In this document: positions 46,801-58,449 of the stretch, piece by piece
Position numbering within the stretch: the first letter of the stretch is position 1
Layout of the letters: the number at the start of each line of letters is the position of its first letter
DNA from: Thermatribacter velox
Lineage (GTDB): Bacteria; Atribacterota; Atribacteria; Atribacterales; Thermatribacteraceae
Length of the DNA stretch: 64,000 nt
Direction: 5' to 3'
Assembly (NCBI RefSeq): GCF_038396615.1
Contig: NZ_CP121689.1
Span: 552,001-616,000, forward strand
Made by a program: the position numbers and the translations under genes
Notes under the pieces: model-generated
Told to the model about the DNA's origin: nothing
Seen by the model: only the letters and a program-made list of their open reading frames with translations
Databases searched by the model: none

Positions 46801-48794
46801 GTTATGGCCGTAATTTGGCTACCGGTAAGCTGGTGGACCTGGGTGAAGCGGTGGGTATTGTTGCGGCACAGTCGATTGGAGAACCAGGTACTCAGCTCAC
46901 TATGCGTACCTTCCACACTGGTGGTGTGCGAATAGCTGGAGAAGATATTACACAGGGTTTGCCAAGAGTGGAACAGCTTTTTGAAGTTCGTAAACCCAAA
47001 AAGGCGGCAGTACTCTCTGATGTGGATGGAGTGGTTGAAAAGATCGAGATCGTAGGCAACAGAAAGAAAATATACGTGAAACCCCTTGAAGACGAAGAAG
47101 ACCAAACGATTAGGACTTACCTGGTACCTCACGATGTAAGAGTATGTGTGACTGAGGGTGATGAAGTAAAGGCTGGGGATCGACTCACTTTTGGACCCAT
47201 TAATCCCCGAGATATTCTCAGGATAAAAGGTATTCGTGAGGTACAGAGGTATCTGGTAGAGGAAATCCAGTCAGTTTACCTTTCCCAAGGAGTCAATATT
47301 AACGATAAACATATTGAGGTCATAGTACGTCAGATAGCTCGCCTTAACAAGGTCAAGGTTGAGGACGCAGGTGATACTGAGCTCCTTTCTGGAGAATTGG
47401 TGCATATTGAGGATTTTGAGAGAGAGAATAACCGAATTCGAGAGGAGAACCGTTTGCTTCTTGAAGAAGCGGAACGGCTTTTTGAAGACTTAACTTTGCA
47501 CGAGGATGTTTTCGATTTTTCCGATCAGCTTGTGGTGAAAAAAGATCAAGAACTTAACGGAGATGCTCTTGAAAAAATACTTTCTGTGGAATGCAAACCC
47601 TTTTCGGTCGAGACGAAAGATGGGACTCTGGCAAAGGTCATCAGAGGCTATCGCAGCCTTAGAGCAGAGTTAAGAGGTAAAGTTTGCTTTGAAGAGCTTA
47701 AAGACCGAGAGGGAAAAACCGTTGTCAAGGCTGGTGAAGAGATTAACGAAGCAATAATTGATAAAATCGCTGAAATGGGGCCTGTTTTTCTGAAAATAAG
47801 GGAAAAGGAAATATGGAAACGTTTGCGTGGCGCAATTCTTGCTGAAGATGTTAAAGATCCCCAGTCTGGAGAGGTGCTTATCCCTGCTGATACCAAATTG
47901 GAAGATCACCATCTCGATTTGTTGCAGGATCATGAAATTGAAAAAGTAGTGGTGTGGAAGAACGTTCGCTTTTTCCCAATTAAGGATAATCTGATTCGGA
48001 TTGTCAGAGACGAAATCCTTGGTCAGGAAGTGGCTCAAGATATAGTCAGCCCCAGAACTGGAGAATTAATTGTTCAGGCTGGACAAACCATAAGTCGTAG
48101 CATTGCGCGTAGATTGGTAGCTGAGGGCGTGAAGGAAATACCTCTAGTTGATGGTAAGTTCTTCTCCATCGAAGGAAGACTCAGCGAATTGCTTGAAAAA
48201 GAAGTGGCTGGGAAAGTAGCAGCTCAGGATATTATCATGGGTAGCAACGGTGAAGTTCTGGTTAAAGCAGGGCAGGTTATAGACAGGGAAACGGCGCTCC
48301 GTATTGCTGAAGATAACGTGGAAGTGATTTTCCTTCGAGAAGTGGAAGGGGAGAAGGAAACCCGGGCGCTTATTCAGGAGTTTATATATCTTCCCTCTTT
48401 AAAACAAGTTGCTACTGGAGGTCCTGTGGTTCTGGGCATAACGAAAGCTTCGTTAGCCGTGGAAAGTTTCCTGTCAGCAGCTTCTTTCCAGCAAACTACT
48501 CATGTTCTGGCTGATTCTGCCATAAAAGGAAAAGTAGACGAGTTGGTGGGCCTGAAAGAAAATGTAATCATCGGCAAAATCATTCCAGCGGGTACTGGTT
48601 TTGAGAAGTACCGAAAGTTGAGACTCTCCACAGAAGATGTTTCCAAAGAGCAGTCGGTTTTGCCAGAGAGTGAAGAGTTGATTGACTGGAAAGAACTTAT
48701 GGGAGCAGAAGAAAGAGCGATGGAAGAGATGGATGAAGAAGATTCTCTGGAAGAAGGAATTTTCGATGCTGATGAGGAAGAAGATGCTGAATAA
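43824..48794 (+). CDS. rpoC: RNA polymerase beta-prime subunit with a large repeat insertion
   Basis: 1656 residues, TTG start 25 bases after rpoB with AAGGAGG upstream. Zinc finger [19 protein letters not shown] at the N-terminus; active-site [10 protein letters not shown] with D580, D582 and D584; second zinc site [10 protein letters not shown]; trigger-loop region [19 protein letters not shown]. The usual link between the acidic segment after [12 protein letters not shown] and [16 protein letters not shown] is expanded by about 310 residues (roughly 1205-1530). This insert holds four copies of a module of about 42 residues starting near 1285, 1336, 1400 and 1463; the same module occurs once in its normal place at 936. 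The C-terminus is acidic. Confidence 0.97.
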   Translation: MIDVNDLGAVKIALASPEQIRKWSHGEVKKPETINYRTLKPEKDGLFCEKIFGPTKDWECYCGKYKRIRNKGVVCDRCGVEITRSVVRRERLGHIELAAPVSHIWYFKSIPSKMALLLGILPKNLEKVLYFASGRKTEDCYKVINPGSTDLKEEQIIRKTEYDIYRKYDFDFVAEPAYRITEVHELPFSVGDRLNLKEYTRYRSKYKNSFSVEEIDEEHFEVVDVRAFPYQRDEVLSESEVQKLRETFGNLFEETPLTDTVEEPCYIIIDPGKTGLKKAQMILETEAKLLSKYDPDFKAGVGAEAVREILKSIDVHQLARELRKELKEASGQKAKKIIKRLEVVEAFCKSGNKPEWMILEVIPVLPPDLRPMVQLDGGRFATSDLNDLYRRVINRNNRLKRLLQLGAPEIIIKNEKRMLQEAVDALFDNGRRGRAVLGTGNRPLKSLSDMLRGKKGRFRQNLLGKRVDYSGRSVIVSGPRLRFDQCGLPKKMALELFKPFVMKKLVDKGYAHNIKSAKRMVDKARDEVWEALEEVIAEHPVLLNRAPTLHRLSIQAFQPVLVEGNAIQLHPLVCPPFNADFDGDQMAVHVPLSLEAQAEAQIIMLSSHNILSPANGNPVAVPGQDMVLGCYYMTLLSSKNYEKKKAFLTIDDALLAYDFGKVDLHEPIRIKEVTQKHPEVEFTTVGRVIFNQLLPEGMPYYNEPVTKKKLLEIISLCYRKFGNQVTVEMLDRIKETGFHYATRSGSTIGVLDLEVPSQKAEIIEEATRKVAEINEHYSEGLITSEEREQKVIDVWTEASNKIADAILRNLDDFNPVNMMATSGARGSIRQVSQLAGMRGLMADPSGRIIDYPIKANFREGLSVLEYFISTHGARKGLADTALRTAKSGYLTRRLVDVAQDVIVREYDCGVDDGILVTDLLDENKNVVESFEERVLGRTALRDIQDPENGEIIVRAGEEINEDAIARMKEKGIREAWVRSVLTCKTRYGVCAKCYGRNLATGKLVDLGEAVGIVAAQSIGEPGTQLTMRTFHTGGVRIAGEDITQGLPRVEQLFEVRKPKKAAVLSDVDGVVEKIEIVGNRKKIYVKPLEDEEDQTIRTYLVPHDVRVCVTEGDEVKAGDRLTFGPINPRDILRIKGIREVQRYLVEEIQSVYLSQGVNINDKHIEVIVRQIARLNKVKVEDAGDTELLSGELVHIEDFERENNRIREENRLLLEEAERLFEDLTLHEDVFDFSDQLVVKKDQELNGDALEKILSVECKPFSVETKDGTLAKVIRGYRSLRAELRGKVCFEELKDREGKTVVKAGEEINEAIIDKIAEMGPVFLKIREKEIWKRLRGAILAEDVKDPQSGEVLIPADTKLEDHHLDLLQDHEIEKVVVWKNVRFFPIKDNLIRIVRDEILGQEVAQDIVSPRTGELIVQAGQTISRSIARRLVAEGVKEIPLVDGKFFSIEGRLSELLEKEVAGKVAAQDIIMGSNGEVLVKAGQVIDRETALRIAEDNVEVIFLREVEGEKETRALIQEFIYLPSLKQVATGGPVVLGITKASLAVESFLSAASFQQTTHVLADSAIKGKVDELVGLKENVIIGKIIPAGTGFEKYRKLRLSTEDVSKEQSVLPESEELIDWKELMGAEERAMEEMDEEDSLEEGIFDADEEEDAE

Positions 48795-48796
48795 TA

Positions 48797-48825
48797 TTGA
48801 CAGGCTGAATAAATGTTGTTAAAAT
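48797..48825 (+). promoter_or_regulatory. Strong promoter for the L7Ae-str-S10 genes
   Basis: TTGACA (48797-48802) and TAAAAT (48820-48825) with a 17-base spacer, starting 3 bases after the rpoC stop. GGAGGAG (about 48840-48846) is the next ribosome site. It allows the ribosomal array to be transcribed apart from rpoBC. Confidence 0.75.
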
Positions 48826-48853
48826 TGCTCCGTTGCTCTGGAGGAGAGTTTAA

Positions 48854-49099
48854 ATGGCTCTGCAGGAACTCTGGAGTTCAGATAAAGTGGTTGGAATGCG
48901 GCAAACTTTGAAGGCTCTTCAAAGGGATAAAGTGTCGAAAGTTTTTGTTGCCAGTGACGTAGATAGTGAAATCCTGGAGGAAGTTATATCTTTGGCGAGA
49001 GAAAAAGACATACCTTTGGAGTATGTTGATAGTGCAGAAGAGTTAGGCAAGGCTTGTGGTATTGAGGTTGGCGCTTCTTGTGCCGCCATTTTGAGATAA
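48854..49099 (+). CDS. L7Ae/YbxF-family ribosomal or kink-turn RNA-binding protein
   Basis: 81 residues. L7Ae/L30e/S12e fold: KVVGMRQTLKALQRDKVSKVFVA and PLEYVDSAEELGKACGIEVGASCAA are family hallmarks, the latter near the kink-turn RNA-binding loop. YbxF/RplGB-like proteins are usually placed between rpoC and rpsL in Firmicutes, as here. Confidence 0.92.
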   Translation: MALQELWSSDKVVGMRQTLKALQRDKVSKVFVASDVDSEILEEVISLAREKDIPLEYVDSAEELGKACGIEVGASCAAILR

Positions 49100-49140
49100 A
49101 AATGTAGAGCCAAAAGTATCTAAGATAAGGGAGGATGGAG

Positions 49141-49515
49141 ATGCCTACCATTAATCAATTGGTGAGAGTAGGAAGAAAAAAACCTAAAAAGAAAAGCAGT
49201 GCTCCGGCTCTTAAGGGTTCTCCCCAGAAAAGGGGAGTATGCACTCGAGTTTGGACTATTACCCCTAAAAAACCTAATTCGGCATTGCGTAAGGTTGCCA
49301 GGGTTCGATTGACCAATGGTATTGAGGTAACTGCCTACATACCTGGTATAGGCCACAACCTACAGGAGCATTCCATTGTACTTATTCGCGGTGGAAGAGT
49401 TAAAGACCTTCCCGGAGTACGCTATCACATTATTCGAGGGGCTCTTGATGCTGCGGGAGTTGAAAATAGAAAACAGGCACGTTCCAAATACGGTGCCAAA
49501 AGACCTAAATCCTGA
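49141..49515 (+). CDS. rpsL: Ribosomal protein uS12
   Basis: 124 residues from the ATG at 49141 ([14 protein letters not shown]), the conserved start; an ATG at 49135 sits on the ribosome site. K43 ([11 protein letters not shown]) and K88 ([11 protein letters not shown]), where streptomycin-resistance changes occur, have the wild-type residues; D89 is the usual methylthio-modified position. Located in the decoding centre of the 30S subunit. Confidence 0.97.
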   Translation: MPTINQLVRVGRKKPKKKSSAPALKGSPQKRGVCTRVWTITPKKPNSALRKVARVRLTNGIEVTAYIPGIGHNLQEHSIVLIRGGRVKDLPGVRYHIIRGALDAAGVENRKQARSKYGAKRPKS

Positions 49516-49526
49516 AGAAGGAGTGA

Positions 49527-50006
<480 letters not shown>

Positions 50007-50043
50007 AAACTGAATACCAACGTTGGAGTGGGGATGAGGCGAT

Positions 50044-52143
50044 TTGAGTAAAGTGATTGCAAACAATAAAGCTGAAAAGTTCGAAGACTTTGATATTGCT
50101 AAAGTAAGAAACATTGGAATTATGGCACATATTGATGCTGGTAAGACTACAGTTACTGAACGTATACTGTATTACACTGGGAAAATACACCGCATTGGAG
50201 AGGTCCACGAAGGGACAGCTACCATGGATTTCTTGCCTCAGGAACAAGAACGAGGCATTACTATAAGTTCTGCGGTAACTACTTGCTTTTGGAGAGATTG
50301 TAGGATTAATATCATCGATACGCCTGGGCATGTGGACTTTACGGTAGAAGTCGAAAGAAGTTTGAGAGTTCTGGATGGAGCAATAGCTGTTTTTTGCGGG
50401 GTTGGAGGTGTGGAGCCTCAGTCGGAGACGGTTTGGCATCAGGCAGACCGCTACAAGGTGCCTCGCATTGCTTTTGTTAACAAGCTTGATCGGATTGGTG
50501 CTGATTTCTATGCCGTTGTCGATGCTATGCGTAAAAAGCTTAGCGCCAACGCTCATCCAGTCCAGATTCCCATAGGCAGAGAGGCTGATTTCGTGGGGGT
50601 TGTTGACCTTATTGAAATGCGAGCTTATTTGTATGACGTGGATGAGGAAGGCATACAATATAGAGTTTCTGATATCCCTTCAGAGTATATAGAAGAAGCA
50701 AGAAAATGGAGAGAGGCTTTACTGGAAGCTCTTTCGGAACTCGATGAACAGTTCATGGAGAGGTATTTTGAGGATACCATCACTCCTGAGGATATTCGTC
50801 AGGTAATCAGAGCTAAAGTCATTTCGGGTGAATTCGTTCCGGTCCTTGGAGGTTCTGCGCTCAAGAATAAATGTATTCAACCGTTGCTGGATGCAGTAAC
50901 CTGGTATTTACCTTCACCTCTTGATTTGCCACCAGTCGTTGGTAAGAATCCCGTTACTGGGGAAAAAGTGGAACGTCGTCCTTTACCTGAAGAACCTTTT
51001 GCGGCTTTAGTATTTAAGATTCTCATGGATCCCCATGCTGGCAAGATCTCTTTCATTCGAATTTATTCGGGCACTATAAAGAGTGGTAGTTACGTGTTTA
51101 ATGCTTCTAAAGGCGTGAAAGAAAGAGTTAGTCGTTTACTGGTTATTCATGCTAACCACCGGGAGGATGTTGCAGAAGCGAAAGCAGGAGATTTGTGTGG
51201 TGTAGTGGGAATGAGGAGTGCTACTACTGGTGACACTTTGTGTGATGAGGAACATCCTGTAGTTCTTGAGTCTCTTGCCTTTCCTGAGCCGGTTATCTCG
51301 GTGGCCATCGAGCCCAAGACGCGCCAAGACCAGGATAAGCTGAGCATTGCACTTGCAAAACTGGCAGAGGAGGATCCCACTTTTAAAGTTAGAACCGACG
51401 AAGAAACGGCGCAGACCATAATTTCTGGCATGGGAGAACTACATCTTGAGATAATTGTTGATAGATTGCTTAGAGAGTTTAAGGTTCAGGCTAACATAGG
51501 TCAGCCTCAGGTTGCCTATAAAGAAACCATACGCTCTTCTGCGCGCGCTGAGGGAAGGTTTGTTCGCCAGACTGGTGGTCGTGGCCAGTATGGTCATGTG
51601 GTGCTGGAGGTCGAGCCCTGTGAGGAGAACTTTGTTTTTGAGGACCGTATCGTTGGGGGAGCAATTCCCAGGGAATACATACCAGCTGTGGAGTCTGGTG
51701 TTCGCGAAGCCCTCGATAACGGTGTTCTTGCCGGCTTCCCGGTTATTAACATAAAGGTAAGACTGGTTGACGGTTCCTATCACCCGGTTGATTCTTCAGA
51801 CATTGCTTTTAAGATAGCTGGTGCGATTGGCGTTAAGGAGGCCATTAAGAAAGCAGAGCCAGTTTTGTTGGAACCGATTATGAGGGTTCAGGTGGTTACG
51901 CCTAAGGAGTACCTGGGTGATGTAATCGGTGATTTAAGCGCCCGAAGGGGTCGGGTAGATGGTGTGGAACCCAAGGGTGAGTTACAGATTGTTAACGCCA
52001 AGGTACCCTTGGCCGAACTTTTTGGTTATGCAACGGCGCTTCGTTCTATCACCCAGGGTCGAGCAAACTACACCATGCAATTTTCTCATTATCAAGAAGT
52101 GCCTCCTAACATTGCTAAGGAAATAATTAGCAAGTTCAAATAA
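50044..52143 (+). CDS. fusA: Elongation factor G
   Basis: 699 residues, TTG start. GTPase that drives translocation. G1 [15 protein letters not shown], switch [11 protein letters not shown] and G4 [10 protein letters not shown] are intact; domain IV ends in the diphthamide-free bacterial tip. The switch I motif is [17 protein letters not shown] rather than the more common [13 protein letters not shown], which is also found in some second-type EF-Gs; but its place between rpsG and tuf marks it as the main EF-G. Confidence 0.95.
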   Translation: MSKVIANNKAEKFEDFDIAKVRNIGIMAHIDAGKTTVTERILYYTGKIHRIGEVHEGTATMDFLPQEQERGITISSAVTTCFWRDCRINIIDTPGHVDFTVEVERSLRVLDGAIAVFCGVGGVEPQSETVWHQADRYKVPRIAFVNKLDRIGADFYAVVDAMRKKLSANAHPVQIPIGREADFVGVVDLIEMRAYLYDVDEEGIQYRVSDIPSEYIEEARKWREALLEALSELDEQFMERYFEDTITPEDIRQVIRAKVISGEFVPVLGGSALKNKCIQPLLDAVTWYLPSPLDLPPVVGKNPVTGEKVERRPLPEEPFAALVFKILMDPHAGKISFIRIYSGTIKSGSYVFNASKGVKERVSRLLVIHANHREDVAEAKAGDLCGVVGMRSATTGDTLCDEEHPVVLESLAFPEPVISVAIEPKTRQDQDKLSIALAKLAEEDPTFKVRTDEETAQTIISGMGELHLEIIVDRLLREFKVQANIGQPQVAYKETIRSSARAEGRFVRQTGGRGQYGHVVLEVEPCEENFVFEDRIVGGAIPREYIPAVESGVREALDNGVLAGFPVINIKVRLVDGSYHPVDSSDIAFKIAGAIGVKEAIKKAEPVLLEPIMRVQVVTPKEYLGDVIGDLSARRGRVDGVEPKGELQIVNAKVPLAELFGYATALRSITQGRANYTMQFSHYQEVPPNIAKEIISKFK

Positions 52144-52175
52144 ATTAGAAAAGACTTGAAACGAGGAGGATTCCT

Positions 52176-53378
52176 ATGGCCAAGCAAAAGTTTGAACGGA
52201 AAAAGCCCCATGTCAATGTGGGAACCATTGGACATGTCGACCATGGAAAGACCACGCTCACTGCGGCAATAACTATGGTGCTTTCCAAGGCGGGACTGGC
52301 AAACTACACACCTTTCGAGCAGATTGACAAAGCTCCTGAAGAAAGGGAGCGAGGTATCACCATTGCCATTGCCCACGTGGAGTATGAGACTGAAAAAAGG
52401 CACTATGCCCACATCGACTGCCCTGGGCATGCTGACTACGTCAAGAACATGATTACTGGAGCTGCCCAGATGGATGGTGCCATCTTGGTGGTCTCTGCTG
52501 CTGATGGTCCTATGCCTCAGACCCGGGAGCACATTCTCCTCTCCCGTCAGGTAGAGGTGCCCTACATTGTAGTCTTCATGAATAAAGCTGACATGGTGGA
52601 TGACCCAGAGCTCATAGAGCTGGTGGAAATGGAAGTGCGGGATCTGCTCAACCGCTATGAGTTCCCAGGAGACGATGTGCCGGTAGTGGTAGGCAGTGCT
52701 CTCAAAGCCTTGGAGTGTGGCTGTGGTAAGCGAGAGTGTGAGTGGTGTGGTAAAATCTGGGAACTCCTGGATGCCATGGATGAGTACATTCCTCTTCCCC
52801 AGCGTGAACTGGACAAACCCTTCCTGATGCCTATTGAGGACGTTTTCTCCATCACCGGTCGTGGTACTGTGGTTACCGGAAGAGTGGAGCGTGGAGTCCT
52901 GCACCTTGGTGACCAGGTGGAAATCGTGGGACTTTCCCATGAGATCAAAAAGACTGTGGTCACTGGCATTGAGATGTTCCGCAAAATCCTTGATGAAGCC
53001 CAAGCTGGAGACAACATTGGTGTCCTGCTTCGAGGTATTGAGAAGAAAGAAGTAGAGCGAGGACAGGTTCTGGCTGCACCTGGTTCTATCACTCCACATA
53101 CCCACTTCAAAGCTGAAGTCTATGTGCTCACCAAAGAAGAAGGTGGACGACACACTCCCTTCTTCAACGGTTATCGTCCCCAGTTCTATTTCCGCACCAC
53201 TGACGTTACTGGAGAAATCAAGCTCCCTGAAGGTGTGGAAATGGTCATGCCTGGAGACAATGCCAACCTGGAAGTAAAGCTCATCTACCCCATTGCCATG
53301 GAGAAAGGATTGCGCTTTGCTATTCGTGAAGGTGGTAGAACGGTTGGAGCAGGTGTAGTAACTGAGATTATAGAGTAA
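52176..53378 (+). CDS. tuf: Elongation factor Tu
   Basis: 400 residues. G1 GHVDHGKTT, switch [11 protein letters not shown]4 NKADMVDD. Carries aminoacyl-tRNA to the ribosome. Between the G domain strands it has a cysteine cluster C181-x-C183-x4-C188-x2-C191 ([16 protein letters not shown]) that could bind zinc; I recall similar inserts in some clostridial EF-Tu proteins such as those of Moorella relatives. Third-codon-position G+C is clearly higher than in fusA next to it (28 of the first 50 codons against 14 of 50, counted by hand), which suggests strong translational selection, or conversion/transfer. Confidence 0.97.
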   Translation: MAKQKFERKKPHVNVGTIGHVDHGKTTLTAAITMVLSKAGLANYTPFEQIDKAPEERERGITIAIAHVEYETEKRHYAHIDCPGHADYVKNMITGAAQMDGAILVVSAADGPMPQTREHILLSRQVEVPYIVVFMNKADMVDDPELIELVEMEVRDLLNRYEFPGDDVPVVVGSALKALECGCGKRECEWCGKIWELLDAMDEYIPLPQRELDKPFLMPIEDVFSITGRGTVVTGRVERGVLHLGDQVEIVGLSHEIKKTVVTGIEMFRKILDEAQAGDNIGVLLRGIEKKEVERGQVLAAPGSITPHTHFKAEVYVLTKEEGGRHTPFFNGYRPQFYFRTTDVTGEIKLPEGVEMVMPGDNANLEVKLIYPIAMEKGLRFAIREGGRTVGAGVVTEIIE

Positions 53379-53427
53379 CTGTGGAGGTTGCTGTGTTCAT
53401 ATTTGAATTTTTGGGGAGGCATGGAAA

Positions 53428-53733
53428 GTGGCCCAGAGAATAAGGATAAAGTTAAAGGCTTACGATCATAAAATCCTGGATCAGTCGGCTTTGAAGATTG
53501 TTCATACAGCGGAAAGAACAGGTGCTCGGGTAGCAGGGCCTATACCTCTGCCTACAGAGATCGTGAGATATACTGTTTTGCGTTCTCCTCACGTCGACAA
53601 AAAGTCTCGGGAACAGTTTGAAATAAGGACTCACAAAAGAATGATAGATATCATTGACCCTAACCCTAAGACTGTCGATGCATTGATGCATCTGGATTTG
53701 CCTGCTGGTGTGGATATAGAGATAAAGCTGTAG
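53428..53733 (+). CDS. rpsJ: Ribosomal protein uS10
   Basis: 101 residues, GTG start with GGGGAGG upstream. Conserved [30 protein letters not shown] and [12 protein letters not shown]. uS10 is also the NusE component of antitermination complexes. First gene of the S10 array, 49 bases after tuf; no separate promoter is evident. Confidence 0.96.
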   Translation: MAQRIRIKLKAYDHKILDQSALKIVHTAERTGARVAGPIPLPTEIVRYTVLRSPHVDKKSREQFEIRTHKRMIDIIDPNPKTVDALMHLDLPAGVDIEIKL

Positions 53734-53758
53734 CACTGGGGTGGAAGGAGAGAGAGAG

Positions 53759-54391
53759 ATGAAAGTGGTTGAGTATGGCATGATTGGTGAAAAAATAGGC
53801 ATGACGAGGGTGTTTGACCAGGCTGGCCGAGTTATTCCGGTTACAGTTATCAAATGTGGCCCCTGTTTCGTGGTTCAGAAAAAAACCAGGGAAGTAGATG
53901 GTTACGAAGCCCTGAAGCTTAGTTATGGAGAGACCAGAGAAAAGAAGCTTAATAAACCGTTGCTTGGAATTTTGAAAAAGGCCAACCTCCCACCTCTGCG
54001 AATTTTCAGAGAGTTTAGATTTAAGGATACAGAAAATTATCAAGTAGGACAGGAACTCAAAGTAAGTGGTTTTAAGGTTGGTGATCGGGTAAACGTTACT
54101 GGACAATCTAAAGGCAAGGGTTTTGCTGGAGTTGTCAAGCGCTTTGGCTATGGAGGTGGACCTGCTTCTCACGGTTCGATGTTCTATCGTCGCCCTGGTT
54201 CTATTGGCGCGACGGACCCAGAACGAGTGTTCAAAGGTAAAGGTTTGCCTGGTCGCATGGGTGGAGAGAGAGTTACTGTTCGCAACTTAGAAGTGGTGGC
54301 TGTGAACGAAGAAAGAAACTTGCTCTTGGTGAAGGGAGCAGTCCCTGGTCCCACAGGAGGCACTGTTCTCATCAAAAAATGTGCTTCTTAG
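53759..54391 (+). CDS. rplC: Ribosomal protein uL3
   Basis: 210 residues from the ATG at 53759 (MKVVEYGMIGEKIGMTR) with GGAAGGAG 8 bases upstream; an earlier frame-matching start at 53741 lies before that site. uL3 binds 23S rRNA near the peptidyl-transferase centre. Conserved KGKGFAGVVKRFGYGGGPASHG and RRPGSIGATDPERVFKGKG. Confidence 0.96.
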   Translation: MKVVEYGMIGEKIGMTRVFDQAGRVIPVTVIKCGPCFVVQKKTREVDGYEALKLSYGETREKKLNKPLLGILKKANLPPLRIFREFRFKDTENYQVGQELKVSGFKVGDRVNVTGQSKGKGFAGVVKRFGYGGGPASHGSMFYRRPGSIGATDPERVFKGKGLPGRMGGERVTVRNLEVVAVNEERNLLLVKGAVPGPTGGTVLIKKCAS

Positions 54392-54409
54392 CATGGGAGG
54401 AGAAATAGG

Positions 54410-55030
54410 ATGGAAATAGCGGTGTTCGATAGAGAAGGTAAAACGGTGGACCAGCTGGTTATTGAAGAGATGGTTGATGAAGGAATGAATACCCATCTCT
54501 TATTTCTCGCTGTTAAATCCTATCTTGATAACCAAAGAAGAGGAACGGTAAAAACCAAGACTCGGGGAGAAGTCAGTGGTGGAGGGAGAAAACCCTGGCG
54601 TCAAAAAGGCACCGGAAGAGCAAGACATGGAAGTATACGTTCCCCTATATGGCGTGGCGGAGGAGTGGTTTTTGGGCCTCGTCCTCGCTCTTATTACTTT
54701 TCTCTTAACAAAAAAGAGAAGCGTCAGGCAATGCTACAATCGCTGCTTGCAAAAATAAAAGAGGGAAGCTTACGTGTAGTGGAGAATCTTTTGCTGGAAC
54801 AACCGAAAACCAAAGAAGCAGTCAAGCTTTTAACTAATTTGGGTTTAAAAGGAAGCACACTGGTGGTAACTGTCTCCAAGAACGAAAATGTTTTACGGTC
54901 TTTTTCTAATCTCGAAAATGTTGACGTGCTACCTGTTAACTCTGTATCTACCTATCATCTTTTGAAATTTGAAAATGTGGTTTTTGAGAAGCCGGCTTTC
55001 CTCTCTTTGTGGGAGGTGTTAAATAAATGA
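54410..55030 (+). CDS. rplD: Ribosomal protein uL4
   Basis: 206 residues. Conserved loop [20 protein letters not shown] and [19 protein letters not shown] reach the exit tunnel. In enterobacteria uL4 represses its own S10 operon; no similar leader was recognised here. It overlaps L23 by 4 bases (ATGA). Confidence 0.96.
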   Translation: MEIAVFDREGKTVDQLVIEEMVDEGMNTHLLFLAVKSYLDNQRRGTVKTKTRGEVSGGGRKPWRQKGTGRARHGSIRSPIWRGGGVVFGPRPRSYYFSLNKKEKRQAMLQSLLAKIKEGSLRVVENLLLEQPKTKEAVKLLTNLGLKGSTLVVTVSKNENVLRSFSNLENVDVLPVNSVSTYHLLKFENVVFEKPAFLSLWEVLNK

Positions 55031-55314
55031 GTGTGGATAGAGAGATCATCATACACCCAATAATTACCGAGAAGGCAGTAAAGCTCCAGGAAGAGAATAA
55101 ATATGTTTTCAAGGTTAACCCTAAAGCTACCAAGAGTGAAATTAAAAAAGCCGTTCAGGAGATGTTTGGAGTTACTGTTTTGAAGGTTAATACCGTGAAT
55201 GTTCCAGGCAAGAAGAAAAGGTTAGGTAGGTTTGAGGGTAGAACTGCTTCCTGGAAAAAAGCTATTGTCTATGTGAAACCTGGTGAAAGAATTAAAGCCT
55301 TTGATATAAGTTAA
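55027..55314 (+). CDS. rplW: Ribosomal protein uL23
   Basis: 95 residues. Exit-port protein that docks trigger factor and SRP. Conserved [23 protein letters not shown] and [19 protein letters not shown] patterns. Start overlaps the uL4 stop. Confidence 0.96.
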   Translation: MSVDREIIIHPIITEKAVKLQEENKYVFKVNPKATKSEIKKAVQEMFGVTVLKVNTVNVPGKKKRLGRFEGRTASWKKAIVYVKPGERIKAFDIS

Positions 55315-55337
55315 GCGGAGCAAAAGGAGCGAGTAGG

Positions 55338-56165
55338 ATGGCGAGCATTAAAGAATATAAACCAGTAACACCTGGTAGAAGACAGATGACCGGGTATACC
55401 TTTGAAGAACTTACGCCGGGAGCTGAACCCCAGAAATCCCTCTTGGTGTCCTTGAAGCGGAAAGCTGGACGTGATAATCAGGGGAGAATTTCAGTAAGGC
55501 ATCGCGGTGGCGGTCACAAAAGAAAGTATCGCTTAATTGATTTTAAAAGAGATAAATTTAACATTCCAGCTACTGTGGAGAGCATAGAGTATGATCCTAA
55601 TCGCTCAGCACGGATTGCTCTTCTCAAATATGCTGATGGTGAGAAGCGTTATATTTTGGCTCCTTTGGGTGTGAAGGTTGGAGATGTATTGATGAGCGGT
55701 GAGAACGTTGATATTAGACCTGGAAATGCTTTACCGCTCAGGAACATCCCGGTGGGTACCATCATCCACAACATTGAGCTTCGCAGGGGAAAAGGAGGAC
55801 AGTTAGCCAGGGCAGCTGGAGCTTATGCTCAACTGATGGCGAAAGAAGGCGATTATGCTCAAGTTCGTCTGGCTTCGGGAGAAATTAGACTGGTGCACTT
55901 GGATTGTTTTGCCACGGTAGGACAGGTGGGCAACGTCGATCATGAAAACATTACCATTGGTAAAGCGGGGAGGAAACGCTGGTTGGGGATACGGCCCACA
56001 GTTCGTGGTGTTGCTATGAACCCCATTGATCATCCTCACGGTGGTGGTGAAGGGCGGGCTCACGGAGGACGGCAACCGGTTAGCCCCTGGGGCCTTCTGA
56101 CGAAAGGATTTAAAACCAGAAAGAATAAACAAACCGATAAGTGGATTGTTAAAAGAAGAAAGTAG
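55338..56165 (+). CDS. rplB: Ribosomal protein uL2
   Basis: 275 residues. Needed for subunit association and peptidyl transfer. Conserved [16 protein letters not shown], the C-terminal [18 protein letters not shown] and [18 protein letters not shown]; the essential histidine lies in DHPHGGG. Confidence 0.97.
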   Translation: MASIKEYKPVTPGRRQMTGYTFEELTPGAEPQKSLLVSLKRKAGRDNQGRISVRHRGGGHKRKYRLIDFKRDKFNIPATVESIEYDPNRSARIALLKYADGEKRYILAPLGVKVGDVLMSGENVDIRPGNALPLRNIPVGTIIHNIELRRGKGGQLARAAGAYAQLMAKEGDYAQVRLASGEIRLVHLDCFATVGQVGNVDHENITIGKAGRKRWLGIRPTVRGVAMNPIDHPHGGGEGRAHGGRQPVSPWGLLTKGFKTRKNKQTDKWIVKRRK

Positions 56166-56179
56166 GGGGCGAATAACAG

Positions 56180-56464
56180 GTGGGTAGGTCAACCAAGAAA
56201 GGACCTTTTGTCGATCCAAAACTCAGGAAGAGAATAGAAGAGCTTAATAAAAGAGGCGAGAAAAGAGTGATCAAGACTTGGTGCAGAGCATGTGTGATTA
56301 TTCCTGAAATGGTAGGACATACCATTGCGGTTTACAATGGTCGCAAGCATGTTCCTGTATACATAACTGAGCAGATGGTTGGTCACAGATTGGGAGAATT
56401 TGCTCCAACACGAACTTTTAGAGGCCATGGTAATCCCACAGAGCGCTCTACCGCGCTTAAGTAG
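56180..56464 (+). CDS. rpsS: Ribosomal protein uS19
   Basis: 94 residues, GTG start. Conserved [29 protein letters not shown] and [17 protein letters not shown]. Located in the 30S head beside uS13. The start follows the uL2 stop by 14 bases. Confidence 0.96.
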   Translation: MGRSTKKGPFVDPKLRKRIEELNKRGEKRVIKTWCRACVIIPEMVGHTIAVYNGRKHVPVYITEQMVGHRLGEFAPTRTFRGHGNPTERSTALK

Positions 56465-56478
56465 GGGAGGTATTGATA

Positions 56479-56823
56479 ATGGAAGTTAGAGCAGTAGCTC
56501 GGCATGTTCGTATTTCACCCAGAAAAGCTAGACAAGCGGTAAACCTTATAAAGGGCAAAAGTGCTCAGGAAGCGTTGAGTATCTTGAGCTTTATTCCTAA
56601 AAAATCGGCTCGCCTGGTGAAAAAGGTGTTACAGTCTGCTATTGCTAATGCCGAAAATAACTGGAACCTTGACGTCGAAAAGCTTATCGTTTCCAGAGCT
56701 TACGTTGATACTGGTCCCACCATGAAACGAGTGAGACCAAGAGCTATGGGTCGTGCTGATATCATTCGCAAGAGAACATCGCATATTACTGTCTATGTTG
56801 CCGAAGCGGAGGAGGGACGTTAA
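56479..56823 (+). CDS. rplV: Ribosomal protein uL22
   Basis: 114 residues from the ATG at 56479 ([18 protein letters not shown]), 8 bases after AGGGGAGG. Its long loop [19 protein letters not shown] lines the exit tunnel. The uS3 start follows one base after its stop. Confidence 0.96.
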   Translation: MEVRAVARHVRISPRKARQAVNLIKGKSAQEALSILSFIPKKSARLVKKVLQSAIANAENNWNLDVEKLIVSRAYVDTGPTMKRVRPRAMGRADIIRKRTSHITVYVAEAEEGR

Positions 56824-56824
56824 C

Positions 56825-57544
56825 TTGGGACAAAAAGTAAATCCTATTGGTCTTAGATTGGGCATAGTCAAGGATTGGCAGTCGCGCTGGTTTTCGGAAG
56901 ATAAATATCGTGATTTCCTTCTTGAGGACTTAAAAATTCGTCGTTACATTAAAGAAAAACTATACCGCGCTGGTGTTTCGCAAATCAATATCGAGCGCTT
57001 GGCGAACCAGCTAAAGATAGTGATCAAAACAGCTCGCCCGGGAATAGTAATTGGGAGAAAAGGTTCTGAGGTGGAAAAGCTCAGGCAAGAAATACAGGAT
57101 ATGGTAGGCAACAAAAACATCCAGATTTCAGTTGAGGAAGTTCCCGTGCCTGAGATTGATGCCCAGTTGGTTGCAGAGAACATTGCTTTTCAGATTGAGC
57201 GACGTATCTCTTACCGTAGAGCTATGAAACAGGCTATTGCTCGTGCTTTGAGAATGGGGGCTAAAGGCATTAAGATTTCTTGTTCAGGGCGACTGGGAGG
57301 AGCAGAAATAGCTCGAGAAGAATGGTATCGAGAAGGTCGTTTGCCTTTGCATACACTCAGAGCTGATATTGATTACGGATTTGCTGAAGCTCTTACTACT
57401 TATGGAAAAATTGGCGTTAAGGTATGGATCTTTAAGGGTGAGGTAATCTCTCCTGGCGAAACCCTGGAAGGAGAAATTACTATGCCCCAGGAGGAAATTT
57501 ACGAGGAGGAGCTTGAGGACTATGTTGATACCGAAGAGAGTTAA
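56825..57544 (+). CDS. rpsC: Ribosomal protein uS3
   Basis: 239 residues from the TTG at 56825 ([18 protein letters not shown]), the conserved start, with GGAGGAGGG upstream. KH domain with [15 protein letters not shown]-terminal domain with [34 protein letters not shown] broken here only for length. It contacts mRNA at the entry channel. Acidic C-terminal tail; its end overlaps uL16. Confidence 0.96.
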   Translation: MGQKVNPIGLRLGIVKDWQSRWFSEDKYRDFLLEDLKIRRYIKEKLYRAGVSQINIERLANQLKIVIKTARPGIVIGRKGSEVEKLRQEIQDMVGNKNIQISVEEVPVPEIDAQLVAENIAFQIERRISYRRAMKQAIARALRMGAKGIKISCSGRLGGAEIAREEWYREGRLPLHTLRADIDYGFAEALTTYGKIGVKVWIFKGEVISPGETLEGEITMPQEEIYEEELEDYVDTEES

Positions 57545-57932
57545 GTATAGAAAACAGCATCGTGGTAGAATGACCGGAGTTGCTTATAGAGGGTGTGAAG
57601 TTGACTTTGGAGATTTTGGTTTGCAGGCTTTACAGCCAGCTTGGATTACCAATCCCCAAATAGAGGCTGCACGAGTCGCGATATCAAGGCATATTAAGAA
57701 AGGAAAAATCTGGATTCGCATTTTCCCTGATAAGCCATACACCAAAAAGCCCACTGAATCAAGAATGGGTAAGGGTAAAGGCCCCGTAGAGGGTTGGGTT
57801 GCAGTGGTGAAGCCAGGAAGAATTCTTTTCGAAATTGCTGGAGTGGATCGTGAAACAGCATTTGAAGCTTTAAGGGTTGCCTCATTTAAGTTGCCTGTTA
57901 AAACCCGTATAGTTGAACGACAGACGGAATAG
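57522..57932 (+). CDS. rplP: Ribosomal protein uL16
   Basis: 136 residues from the ATG at 57522 ([17 protein letters not shown]), inside the uS3 end. Conserved [40 protein letters not shown]. Helps place A-site tRNA. Confidence 0.97.
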   Translation: MLIPKRVKYRKQHRGRMTGVAYRGCEVDFGDFGLQALQPAWITNPQIEAARVAISRHIKKGKIWIRIFPDKPYTKKPTESRMGKGKGPVEGWVAVVKPGRILFEIAGVDRETAFEALRVASFKLPVKTRIVERQTE

Positions 57933-57944
57933 GTGGTGATTGTG

Positions 57945-58157
57945 ATGAAGGCTTCCGAACTGCGTAACATGACCGATGAGGAACTCAATCAAAAATTAAA
58001 AGATTTACGTACAGAGCTTTTTAACTTACGTTTTCAAGCTATTACTGGGCAACTCAGGAATCCTCGTCGGATAAGATTGGTAAAACGGGATATTGCAAGG
58101 ATTAAAACTATTCAGCGAGAACGAGAATTAGCGGCTAAACAGCGGGAGGTTCAATAA
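57945..58157 (+). CDS. rpmC: Ribosomal protein uL29
   Basis: 70 residues from the ATG at 57945 ([10 protein letters not shown]), with AGGTGGTGA 5 bases upstream. Two-helix protein near the exit site; [20 protein letters not shown] is the conserved core. The uS17 start follows almost at once. Confidence 0.95.
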   Translation: MKASELRNMTDEELNQKLKDLRTELFNLRFQAITGQLRNPRRIRLVKRDIARIKTIQRERELAAKQREVQ

Positions 58158-58158
58158 C

Positions 58159-58449
58159 ATGCCAGGTCCCAAGAGATTGGTTGGCACAGTGATAAGTGAC
58201 GCTATGGATAAAACAGTGGTGGTGGAAGTGATTCGCTTAAGCGAGCATCCTCTCTATGGCAAGAAAGTCAAAAGAAAACGCAAATTTAAGGCTCATGATG
58301 AAGCTAATACCTGTAAACTTGGCGATAAGGTGCTTATTGAAGAAACTCGACCACTCAGCAAAACCAAGCGCTGGAGAGTAGTGACTGTTCTGGAAAGAAG
58401 TGTAGAAGAGGGAGGAGAGGAAATTGATTCAACCAACTACAATGCTTGA
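58159..58449 (+). CDS. rpsQ: Ribosomal protein uS17
   Basis: 96 residues. OB-fold 16S rRNA-binding protein: [50 protein letters not shown]. The C-terminal tail is about 10 residues longer than usual and overlaps uL14 by 26 bases. Confidence 0.95.
   Translation: MPGPKRLVGTVISDAMDKTVVVEVIRLSEHPLYGKKVKRKRKFKAHDEANTCKLGDKVLIEETRPLSKTKRWRVVTVLERSVEEGGEEIDSTNYNA

Noticed and set aside
52092-53153. 353-codon minus-strand frame opposite tuf
   Set aside because: Shadow caused by the strong codon bias of tuf; no protein-like motifs.
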